Shown here: piece after piece, positions 1-4,833 of the stretch
Numbering within the stretch: the first letter of the stretch is position 1
Layout: each line of letters starts with the position of its first letter
Source of the DNA: Desulfobacteraceae bacterium
GTDB lineage: Bacteria > Desulfobacterota > Desulfobacteria > Desulfobacterales > DAOWNP01
Direction: 5' to 3'
Length of the DNA: 7,880 bases
NCBI GenBank assembly: GCA_030642545.1
Contig: DAOWNP010000104.1
Location: 1 to 7,880, forward strand
Position numbers and translations under genes: made by a program
The notes under the pieces: generated by a model
Seen by the model: the letters and a program-made list of their open reading frames with translations, nothing else
Database searches by the model: none
Told to the model about the DNA's origin: nothing

Positions 1-1502
1 TTTTCTTTAATTTTTTCAAGTTCTATCGCTGTATCTTTATTTTTGTTTTCCTGCATTTTGGAATCAGGTATGAGAATTATTCTTGCCCTGTGCTGGTTAT
101 CAATAAAATACTTCTTGATCTGGTTTTCAAAAAAATGTCCATGCTCTATTTCTTTGTGAAGCCTGTTTAAGTCTGAATCAATATTAAGGATTTTTGTAGA
201 ATCATTTCCATGAAACCAGTTCCCGCAAATAGTAAGCAGAAGTTTTATACCGTAAGGATAAGGCGAGTTTGTAACTTCTTTTTTGTAAAATTCTAATTGA
301 TGGATTGCAGAATCTATGAGCTTTTTTTCAATACCATCTTTTATGAGTTTATTTAAAGTATCAAATATAATTTGTTCAATTTTATCTCCACTATCTTTAC
401 AAACATCTTTAAGGCCGCATGAAAATAGTGTATCTTTATTGTCTGAGTCAAATCCTGTCCCGTCAGATAATGAGCTTCCAAGTTTGGAATCTGTTAATGC
501 TTTTTTTAGTGGAGATGCAGGATTACCAAGAAGAATATGTTCTAAAAGAGACAGTGTTAAGACTTCAAAAACTTCCACAATATCAGCCGTCAGCCATGTA
601 AGGCAGATCTGGCACTTTTTTGAGTGGTCTTCCTTTTTATCTAAAGGATAAGAAAAAGTTATCTCTTTATTCTTGTCCCATTTTTGCTGATTGAGCACTT
701 CAGATTTTGGATCTTTATAGTCAAAATGTTTTAAAATTTTTTCTTCAATAAAACTCAGATGGTTTTCGAGAGGCATATCACCATAAGTAAAAAAGAAAGC
801 ATTGGAAGGATGATAAAATCTTTTGTGAAAATTAATAAGTTCATCATGAGTAAGTTTTGTGATGCAGGCAGGATCCCCGCCTGAATTATTACTGTATGTT
901 GTATCAGGACAGATTGCTTTTAAGATAGATCTTGACATTATCTGGTCAGGTGATGACATAGCACCTTTCATCTCATTATAAACAATACCTTTAAAAGTGA
1001 GATTTGGGGTATTTTTATCTGTTTTATTGTCAAATTCCAGCCTGTGTCCTTCCTGTTTAAAACTGAGATCATCTAATTTTGGGAAAAAAGCTGCATCAAG
1101 GTATACATCCATTAAATTTAAATAATCTGATTTGTTTGGTGTTGCAAAAGGGTACATTGTCCAGTCAGATGATGTAAAAGCATTCATAAATGTATTAAGG
1201 CTTCTTTTTAACATGGAAAAAAAAGGATCTCTCACAGGAAATTTTTTAGAACCGCAGAGAACGGTATGTTCTAATATGTGTGCAACTCCTGTTGAATCGT
1301 AAGGAATGGTTTTGAAAGCTACAGCAAATGTGTTTTCCCTGTCTTTATTTTGTATATGAATATGTTTTGCTTTTGTTTTTATATGTTCAAGCTCAAAAAA
1401 ATCTGCATCAATATCTATGAGTCTGGTTGTTTTTTTAACTATATAACCGAATATTTTATCACCTTGTTTTAACATGCAGCCGGATGAATTGTTTTTATTC
1501 AT
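1..1502 (-). CDS. M16C zinc metallopeptidase, PreP/Cym1-like (N-terminal half, cut by window edge)
   Basis: Reading from ATG at 1502 towards position 1 gives exactly 500 uninterrupted codons, with no stop before the window edge. The inverted zinc motif HxxEH is HILEH (H75, E78, H79), inside the family block HILEHTVLCGS. The third zinc ligand is probably E177 in YNEMKG. Other PreP-type blocks are RSLNTFMNAFTSSDWTMYPF (100-119), EGHRLEF (151-157), SSPDQIMSR (183-191), NSGGDP (206-211) and FYHPSNAFFFTYGD (229-242). Enzymes of this family are about 970-1000 residues: two M16 halves form a closed chamber that degrades unstructured peptides, with the catalytic site in the first half. The visible part is therefore the catalytic half and the rest lies left of the window. 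An AAGGA Shine-Dalgarno at 1507-1511 lies 4 nt before the ATG. No signal peptide is seen, so a cytoplasmic peptide-clearing role is likely. The family call is firm; the physiological substrate is unknown. Confidence 0.93.
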   Translation of the reverse strand, partial: MNKNNSSGCMLKQGDKIFGYIVKKTTRLIDIDADFFELEHIKTKAKHIHIQNKDRENTFAVAFKTIPYDSTGVAHILEHTVLCGSKKFPVRDPFFSMLKRSLNTFMNAFTSSDWTMYPFATPNKSDYLNLMDVYLDAAFFPKLDDLSFKQEGHRLEFDNKTDKNTPNLTFKGIVYNEMKGAMSSPDQIMSRSILKAICPDTTYSNNSGGDPACITKLTHDELINFHKRFYHPSNAFFFTYGDMPLENHLSFIEEKILKHFDYKDPKSEVLNQQKWDKNKEITFSYPLDKKEDHSKKCQICLTWLTADIVEVFEVLTLSLLEHILLGNPASPLKKALTDSKLGSSLSDGTGFDSDNKDTLFSCGLKDVCKDSGDKIEQIIFDTLNKLIKDGIEKKLIDSAIHQLEFYKKEVTNSPYPYGIKLLLTICGNWFHGNDSTKILNIDSDLNRLHKEIEHGHFFENQIKKYFIDNQHRARIILIPDSKMQENKNKDTAIELEKIKE

Positions 1503-1575
1503 TTTTTCCTTTTTTAATAAAAAATAAGTTAATTTGGTGGAGTTAATTTTAGATGTTTAAGGGAATTTGCTTCAC

Positions 1576-1657
1576 TCAAACAAGTTAGAGCTTTTCAAAT
1601 TTCACCATAGCTTAACTCTGAAATTTGATGGCAGGTGTTATATGACTAACTTCTTGA
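1576..1657 (-). repeat. Nested inverted repeats; candidate structured 5' leader of the M16 gene
   Basis: A perfect 10-bp inverted repeat (tcaaatttca at 1595-1604, tgaaatttga at 1619-1628) encloses a 14-nt loop. An outer pairing joins 1582-1588 (aagttag) to 1646-1652 (ctaactt) and continues for 4 more pairs after a small internal loop (1576-1579 with 1654-1657). The inner loop segment agcttaact (1609-1617) is also complementary to 1583-1592 (agttagagct) with one bulged base. The outer arm 1582-1592 can therefore pair either with the far flank or with the loop, the latter making a pseudoknot. The structure lies between the candidate promoter and the peptidase start. I recognise no known riboswitch family in it. 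It could also be a small interspersed repeat. Confidence 0.5.
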
Positions 1658-1774
1658 AATAATATCAGCAGCCTTTTCTATACATCTAAAAATGGTATGA
1701 CAAAATTTAAGACAGGAATATGATATCCCCATAAAGGCAAAAAAAACAATAAAAATCTTTTAGAATTGGATTAT

Positions 1775-1783
1775 ATTATAGCA
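1775..1783 (-). promoter_or_regulatory. Extended -10 promoter towards the M16 peptidase gene
   Basis: On the minus strand the sequence reads TGCTATAAT, a perfect TATAAT with the TG of an extended -10 element. The -35 region is poor, as is usual for extended -10 promoters. A start about 7 nt downstream would give a leader of roughly 265 nt before the peptidase ATG, and that leader would contain the foldback at 1576-1657. The spacer is AT-rich, so chance matches are possible. Confidence 0.45.
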
Positions 1784-1808
1784 ATAAAGACAATGATAAG
1801 AAATTTTA

Positions 1809-1849
1809 ACAAGAACTATTTTAAATAATTTTTTAAAAATAGCTCTTGT
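1809..1849 (-). terminator. Stem-loop downstream of the winged-helix gene, probable terminator
   Basis: The arms acaagaactatttt (1809-1822) and aaaatagctcttgt (1836-1849) pair over 14 positions with one mismatch, around a 13-nt loop. On the minus strand the hairpin begins 27 nt after the stop of the winged-helix gene and is followed by the moderately T-rich gttaaaatttctt. The stem is A/T-rich and the U tract is broken, so termination would be imperfect. On the plus strand no gene feeds into it. Confidence 0.45.
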
Positions 1850-1876
1850 GCTAATAAACATAAAAAAATATTATTA

Positions 1877-2260
1877 TTATGCAATGATATACACACCCCT
1901 GCTTTTTCTTTTGATTTTTTTTATTTTGCACAAACGAAAAATTATATTCCTTAATTTTTTATCTGCAAAACCGGTTTTTTGTTGAAGATTATTAAAATTT
2001 ATTCCTGTTTTATAATTTTTAATAATTTCTAAGATAGTGTCTGATGATGTCATATTGGTTGGATATAAGATGGAGGATGGTGATGCTTTGTCTGAATTGT
2101 TATCTGGCAGTAATTTTTGATGGGAATGTGTTTTTAAGGTTTGTTCTATTGAGTCTGTTTTTAATATAAGTTGTTTTATATCTTTTTTTGTAACTATTTT
2201 ATATTTTTTAATTAATAATTTAATTATCATATCTAAAGTTAATTGGTTCTCAGTAGTCAT
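1877..2260 (-). CDS. Small two-domain hypothetical protein with C-terminal winged-helix-like domain
   Basis: This is a lysine-rich 127-residue protein that I do not recognise by name. Residues about 6-45 are predicted helical (LTLDMIIKLLIKKYKIVTKK). Residues 46-70 are a polar Ser/Asn/Pro linker. Residues 71-127 read like a winged helix-turn-helix: helix TILEIIKNY, a short turn, helix FNNLQQKTG, recognition-like helix DKKLRNIIFRLCKI, then a wing ending in KRKSRGVYII. The 'KIKRKSRGVYII' ending is typical of winged-helix proteins that bind DNA; this is pattern recognition, not a search. The start is secure: GGAGGG at 2265-2270 lies 4 nt before the ATG, and a good promoter lies about 70 nt upstream. 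It is the first gene of its own unit, divergent from rsmA. It may regulate its own spacer, or it could be an RNA-binding or toxin-antitoxin-type regulator. No partner gene is adjacent. Confidence 0.75.
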   Translation of the reverse strand: MTTENQLTLDMIIKLLIKKYKIVTKKDIKQLILKTDSIEQTLKTHSHQKLLPDNNSDKASPSSILYPTNMTSSDTILEIIKNYKTGINFNNLQQKTGFADKKLRNIIFRLCKIKKIKRKSRGVYIIA

Positions 2261-2328
2261 ACAGCCCTCCGGTAAAAAAGTAAATAAAGATAATAAAAAA
2301 AAGTAAAACTAAATCATAATTTGTCCTA

Positions 2329-2357
2329 AGCATAGATAATCATTTAAAAAAAGTCAA
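2329..2357 (-). promoter_or_regulatory. Sigma70-type promoter for the winged-helix gene
   Basis: On the minus strand TTGACT (2357-2352) and TATGCT (2334-2329) are separated by exactly 17 nt. A start near 2322 would give a leader of about 60 nt carrying the strong Shine-Dalgarno. This is the best-formed -35/-10 pair in the window. Confidence 0.6.
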
Positions 2358-2363
2358 TAACTT

Positions 2364-2393
2364 AAATGAAGTAAAAAGTATTAAAATGAAGTA
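2364..2393. repeat. Direct repeat aaatgaagta upstream of the winged-helix promoter
   Basis: The 10-mer aaatgaagta occurs at 2364-2373 and again at 2384-2393, so the start points are 20 bp apart, about two helical turns. The pair begins 6 bp upstream of the -35 box of the minus-strand promoter. Same-face tandem sites there would suit an activator or autoregulator, but the sequence is AT-rich and the match may be chance. Confidence 0.35.
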
Positions 2394-2477
2394 CTATACG
2401 AGAACTTTTTATATTTATTGCAGAAGTTGTTTGAAAATACTGGTTTAACTTTAGTTTTTGGTGTTTGAAAAATTAAT

Positions 2478-2506
2478 TTGATTTGCATAATACAACAGGG
2501 TATGCT
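2478..2506 (+). promoter_or_regulatory. Candidate sigma70-type promoter for rsmA
   Basis: TTGATT (2478-2483) and TATGCT (2501-2506) are separated by 17 nt. A start near 2513 would give a leader of about 104 nt before the rsmA ATG. The -10 hexamer is identical to that of the divergent winged-helix promoter. Two TGTTTGAA copies lie upstream (2428, 2462) and one downstream (2527). Confidence 0.45.
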
Positions 2507-2616
2507 CGAAAAATAGAATATTTTTTTGTTTGAACCTGAAAATTTTTATTATGCAGTAATCTGTATAGCATGATTTTTTTTAAAAGATTTTTTTCACATT
2601 ATATTTATAGATAATT

Positions 2617-3459
2617 ATGACATCACCATCAATACTTTTAAAAGCAAATGGGTTAAGACCTAAAAAGATGCTTGGTCAGAATTTTTTGTCTGATTTTGGG
2701 GCATCTCAAAAGATAATTTCAAAAGCTCTTTTATCTCAAAATGATATTGTTTTAGAAATAGGTGCGGGGCTCGGAGCTATTACTTTTCCGGCAGCATGTG
2801 CAGTAAAGAAGGTTTATGCTGTTGAAAAAGATAAAAAAATTGCAGATATATTAAAAAACGAACTTGATGAAGTATCAATTAGTAATGTTTTAGTTATTCA
2901 AAAATCCATATTAAAGGTTGATCTAAAAAATATTTTTGAAGAAACCGGCAGGAAAATGATTGTTATCGGGAATCTTCCTTATAACATATCTTCCCAGATA
3001 TTAATCTATCTTATCAAGTACCGCAGATTTATAGATAAAGCGTTTTTAATGTTTCAAAAGGAACTTGCAGAAAGGCTTATGTCTAAGGTAAATACCAAAC
3101 AGTATGGAAGAATAGCTGTATTGCTTCAATATTGTGCTAAAGTAGAACCGTTTGTATCATTGAAATCAACTCAGTTTTATCCTGCCCCAAAGGTGGATTC
3201 AAAGGTATTAAAAATAGTATTTCATGATAAATACAAAAAAATCACAGAAAATGAGAATCATCTGTTTAAAACAGTTAAGGCTGGTTTTTGTATGAGACGT
3301 AAAACTTTAAAAAATGCTCTTATGGGTAGTGAGTTATGTATAGATAAAGATAGTGTTGTAAAAAGCTTGGAAACTGCTGAAATAGATCCTGTCAGGCGGG
3401 CTGAAACTTTAACTGTTTCTGAATTTGTGGCATTATCCAATTCCATATTAAAATTATAA
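2617..3459 (+). CDS. rsmA: 16S rRNA (adenine(1518)-N(6)/adenine(1519)-N(6))-dimethyltransferase
   Basis: RsmA (KsgA) uses S-adenosylmethionine to dimethylate the two adjacent adenines in the 3'-terminal helix of 16S rRNA, a late checkpoint of small-subunit assembly in the cytoplasm. The 280-residue length is typical. Landmarks in order: PKKMLGQNFL (15-24), SAM motif I VLEIGAGLG (45-53), acidic motif II AVEKD (68-72), catalytic motif IV NLPYNIS (119-125), FQKELAERL (146-154), FYPAPKVDS (187-195), RRKTLKNAL (227-235) and RRAETLTVSEF (260-270). The ATG is the first usable start: an in-frame TAG lies at 2608-2610. The nine bases before the ATG show no Shine-Dalgarno, so translation initiation may be weak or rely on the AT-rich leader. 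It is transcribed alone, divergent from the winged-helix gene and convergent with the IPI-repeat gene. Confidence 0.96.
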   Translation: MTSPSILLKANGLRPKKMLGQNFLSDFGASQKIISKALLSQNDIVLEIGAGLGAITFPAACAVKKVYAVEKDKKIADILKNELDEVSISNVLVIQKSILKVDLKNIFEETGRKMIVIGNLPYNISSQILIYLIKYRRFIDKAFLMFQKELAERLMSKVNTKQYGRIAVLLQYCAKVEPFVSLKSTQFYPAPKVDSKVLKIVFHDKYKKITENENHLFKTVKAGFCMRRKTLKNALMGSELCIDKDSVVKSLETAEIDPVRRAETLTVSEFVALSNSILKL

Positions 3460-3543
3460 AATAAATAGTTTTGTATTTTTATATAGAGAAAGTATTTTAT
3501 GAATATTATTAAATCTGTTTATATGAAAATGATGAATTATGAA

Positions 3544-3588
3544 TGGTAAATTGTGAATTAAGGAATTCTACTAATTTATAATTTGCCA
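3544..3588 (+). terminator. Long stem-loop downstream of rsmA, formed on plus-strand RNA
   Basis: The arms 3544-3560 and 3572-3588 pair over 17 consecutive positions around an 11-nt loop. Three of the pairs are G-U (3547/3585, 3553/3579, 3555/3577), which become A-C mismatches on the other strand, so the structure is much better in rsmA-sense RNA. It starts 85 nt after the rsmA stop and is followed by a T-rich run (gttattttatttt). It may end or protect the rsmA transcript. The left arm is also part of a degenerate TGAATTA-type repeat (about 3533-3560). Confidence 0.45.
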
Positions 3589-3690
3589 GTAAGTGTTATT
3601 TTATTTTCATGTTTTGTTGTGTCTGTCAGGGCATGGGCGTTATATAGGAGCATGATTTTCAGTGAATATGAAAAAATATTAATAAAATTG

Positions 3691-3721
3691 AGCCCTATTA
3701 ATTCAGGGTTTTTGTTTTTTT
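3691..3721 (+). terminator. Rho-independent terminator (plus strand), overlapping the convergent gene's end
   Basis: The stem agccct (3691-3696) pairs with agggtt (3705-3710), including one G-U pair, around an 8-nt loop, and is followed at once by TTTGTTTTTTTT. This is the classical layout for stopping plus-strand transcription arriving from rsmA. The hairpin covers the stop codon (3703-3705) of the minus-strand gene. On the minus strand the stem is weaker, although a T-rich tail (caattttatt) follows there too, so it may work in both directions. Confidence 0.6.
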
Positions 3722-4467
3722 TCTTTTCCCAACCAGTAAATTTTGTCATCCCATGTAATGCCAAATTGTTCTAATCCAACATCAAGCCAGTTTTCTAATA
3801 ATTGAAGATCTGGAAGATCTCCCTTTAGAGTGGCTTTGGTGTCAAGATCAAATTCTATGGGAATATGCAGCATATGTTTTATAGGGATATCAGCAGATAT
3901 ATTAGTTCTTATTGGTATATTAAACATACTGTTTACATGGACTTTAGTTGGGGATTTGAATTTTATATTTATTATTTCATTAATTGGAATGGTTTTTTTT
4001 ACAGGAACATTCATAGATAAAGGAACAGTACCTTTTACAGGTACAGATAAATTTAATCCAAAAAGTTTTATAGAAAAAACGCTGTCAATTTTAATAATAG
4101 TTTTTATAGGAATATTAGCATCAAAATTGACAGTAAGGTTGATAGGCATTTGTGTCTCAATCTCTACAGGAACATAAAAAGTTTCATTAATAGGTACTTT
4201 TAAGTCCTGATTAAAAGGAAAATTAATCTGGAAAGTTTCATCAAGTTGAACCTTTATATTTTCGGATACTTCAGTATTAATAGGAATATCACCTACAACT
4301 TTTGCATTAAAAGACTGCTGCTCTATTTTAATTTTCAATTTTAATAAATCCAAAGGAGAATATAGAAAAAAAGCAACTCCCACAAGAGATATACTTACCA
4401 TAGCTATGGTTATAAGACTGAAAACAAGAAAAAAATTAAATTTTATATTAAACTGTATTTGTTTCAT
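3703..4467 (-). CDS. Membrane-anchored hypothetical protein with [I/V]P[I/V] beta-type repeats
   Basis: I do not recognise this 254-residue protein. It has a short basic N-terminus (MKQIQFNIKF), one long hydrophobic segment at about 10-36, then a polar domain without cysteines. That points to an inner-membrane anchor with the body in the periplasm, or an uncleaved signal anchor. The body repeats a hydrophobic-Pro-hydrophobic triplet: IPI 61, VPI 91, VPV 99, MPI 107, IPI 119, VPV 142, VPL 148, VPV 154, IPI 160, IPI 184, IPI 194, IPI 202. Spacing is mostly 6-12 residues, and alternating polar and apolar residues between them suggest beta strands. The C-terminal 40 residues are different (LQLLENWLDVGLEQFG, then WDDKIYWLG). 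There is no Shine-Dalgarno before the ATG, and a promoter -10 candidate lies only 14 nt upstream. It appears to be a single-gene unit. A lipid- or envelope-associated scaffold is possible, but nothing in the sequence proves it. Confidence 0.8.
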   Translation of the reverse strand: MKQIQFNIKFNFFLVFSLITIAMVSISLVGVAFFLYSPLDLLKLKIKIEQQSFNAKVVGDIPINTEVSENIKVQLDETFQINFPFNQDLKVPINETFYVPVEIETQMPINLTVNFDANIPIKTIIKIDSVFSIKLFGLNLSVPVKGTVPLSMNVPVKKTIPINEIINIKFKSPTKVHVNSMFNIPIRTNISADIPIKHMLHIPIEFDLDTKATLKGDLPDLQLLENWLDVGLEQFGITWDDKIYWLGKEKKQKP

Positions 4468-4481
4468 ATGTTTTTAAAAGT

Positions 4482-4509
4482 ATAATATGATTATTTATAA
4501 ATAGTACAA
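4482..4509 (-). promoter_or_regulatory. Candidate promoter very close to the IPI-repeat gene start
   Basis: On the minus strand TTGTAC (4509-4504) and TATTAT (4487-4482) are 16 nt apart. Transcription would begin near 4475, leaving a leader of only about 8 nt before the ATG at 4467. This agrees with the missing Shine-Dalgarno. A second, perfect TATAAT on the same strand (4551-4546) has a poor -35 region and would give a normal-length leader. Confidence 0.35.
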
Positions 4510-4571
4510 TTATTTAAAAATTATTATTATTTGAAAACTATTTTAATTATATTGAAAATACAAGAATAAAA

Positions 4572-4783
4572 TAAGTAAACAGTGTTATGAATGTGGATGA
4601 AATAACTTCCACAAATAGGCACATAGATTGGGGTTAGATTTGGTTGATCTGAAAACTCAAAAACTGATGGAATAGCTTGCTCTTTTGATGTTTTTGTGAT
4701 TTTAGATCGGGCAAAGATGACTTGGAATCTATTATGTATAATTGCGGAAGTTGTTTTGTCCGCGTTCCTAAGTAATGGACTAA
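4572..4783. mobile_element. Imperfect palindromic element (MITE / foldback / REPIN-like), no transposase
   Basis: The two halves are inverted copies about a centre near 4678. Position sums of matching bases stay at 9354-9358 along the whole length, so this is one palindrome and not scattered matches. The ends 4585-4613 (read reversed) and 4743-4771 agree at 22 of 29 positions. Further in, acatagatt-type and gatct...aaaaac segments match (4621-4629 with 4737-4726; 4646-4664 with 4708-4690). The outermost TAAGT (4572) faces the inverted TTAGT (4783). Each end carries its own small hairpin: tgtgga/tccaca at 4592-4613 and gcgga/tccgc at 4744-4763. G+C is visibly higher than in the other spacers. 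No target duplication can be assigned in the A-rich flanks. It could be a non-autonomous transposon remnant or a REP-pair element, and it may help end tkt transcription. Confidence 0.62.
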
Positions 4784-4806
4784 AAAAGTATAATTTTTTA
4801 AAGCCC
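4777..4806 (-). terminator. Weak hairpin just after transketolase
   Basis: On the minus strand gggct pairs with agtcc (including one G-U), followed after a 2-nt bulge by A6/T6 pairs, around the loop ttatac. It begins 27 nt after the tkt stop. There is no U tract beyond the stem, although the second arm itself is T-rich. It abuts the palindromic element, which may contribute to transcript ending. Confidence 0.3.
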
Positions 4807-4833
4807 ATTAATATTTTTATATTTTATACGGTC

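Larger units (their letters stand above)
1503..1876. other. 374-nt intergenic spacer between the M16 gene and the winged-helix gene
   Basis: This stretch holds no credible protein gene. From right to left it contains a stem-loop just after the winged-helix gene (1809-1849), an extended -10 promoter (1775-1783), a plain AT-rich stretch, the foldback at 1576-1657, and the peptidase Shine-Dalgarno at 1507-1511. Both flanking genes are on the minus strand. The stem-loop followed by a promoter suggests they are separate transcription units. Confidence 0.6.
2261..2616. other. 356-nt divergent regulatory spacer between the winged-helix gene and rsmA
   Basis: There is no credible gene here; the stretch is strongly AT-rich. 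It holds the minus-strand promoter at 2329-2357 with the tandem aaatgaagta sites behind it, and the plus-strand promoter candidate at 2478-2506. TGTTTGAA occurs three times on the plus strand (2428, 2462, 2527). No terminator-like hairpin was found, as expected for a divergent region. Confidence 0.6.
4468..4833. other. 366-nt spacer between the IPI-repeat gene and transketolase
   Basis: The right and middle part is taken up by the palindromic element at 4572-4783. The left 100 nt (4468-4571) is extremely A/T-rich and holds the promoter candidates for the IPI-repeat gene. A 93-codon open frame on the minus strand (4808-4527) lies across the palindrome. It has no Shine-Dalgarno and no recognisable motif, so I do not call it a gene. 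Confidence 0.6.

Noticed and set aside
316..651. 111-codon plus-strand open frame, with a nested 60-codon frame
   Set aside because: It is antisense to the M16 peptidase, whose minus-strand frame is continuous and carries family motifs.
1..1502. Possible frameshift or pseudogene state of the M16 peptidase
   Set aside because: Exactly 500 codons read through in one frame with the zinc motif and all N-half blocks intact; the gene is only cut by the window edge.
3529..3565. Degenerate TGAATTA / TGAATGG / TGAATTA run as a tandem repeat or CRISPR fragment
   Set aside because: The units are short, unequal and AT-rich with no spacers, so it is low-complexity sequence. It is noted only as part of the stem-loop arm.
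3576..3774. Two opposed short frames (62 and 63 codons) after rsmA
   Set aside because: They overlap each other, the terminator and the end of the IPI-repeat gene, and neither has a ribosome binding site.
3830..4177. 115-codon hydrophobic plus-strand frame
   Set aside because: It is the mirror of the Ile/Val-rich IPI-repeat gene; antisense of such codons gives an artificial membrane-like protein.
4527..4808. 93-codon open frame on the minus strand
   Set aside because: It lies across the palindromic element, has no Shine-Dalgarno and matches no motif I know. The palindrome explains its higher G+C and open frame.
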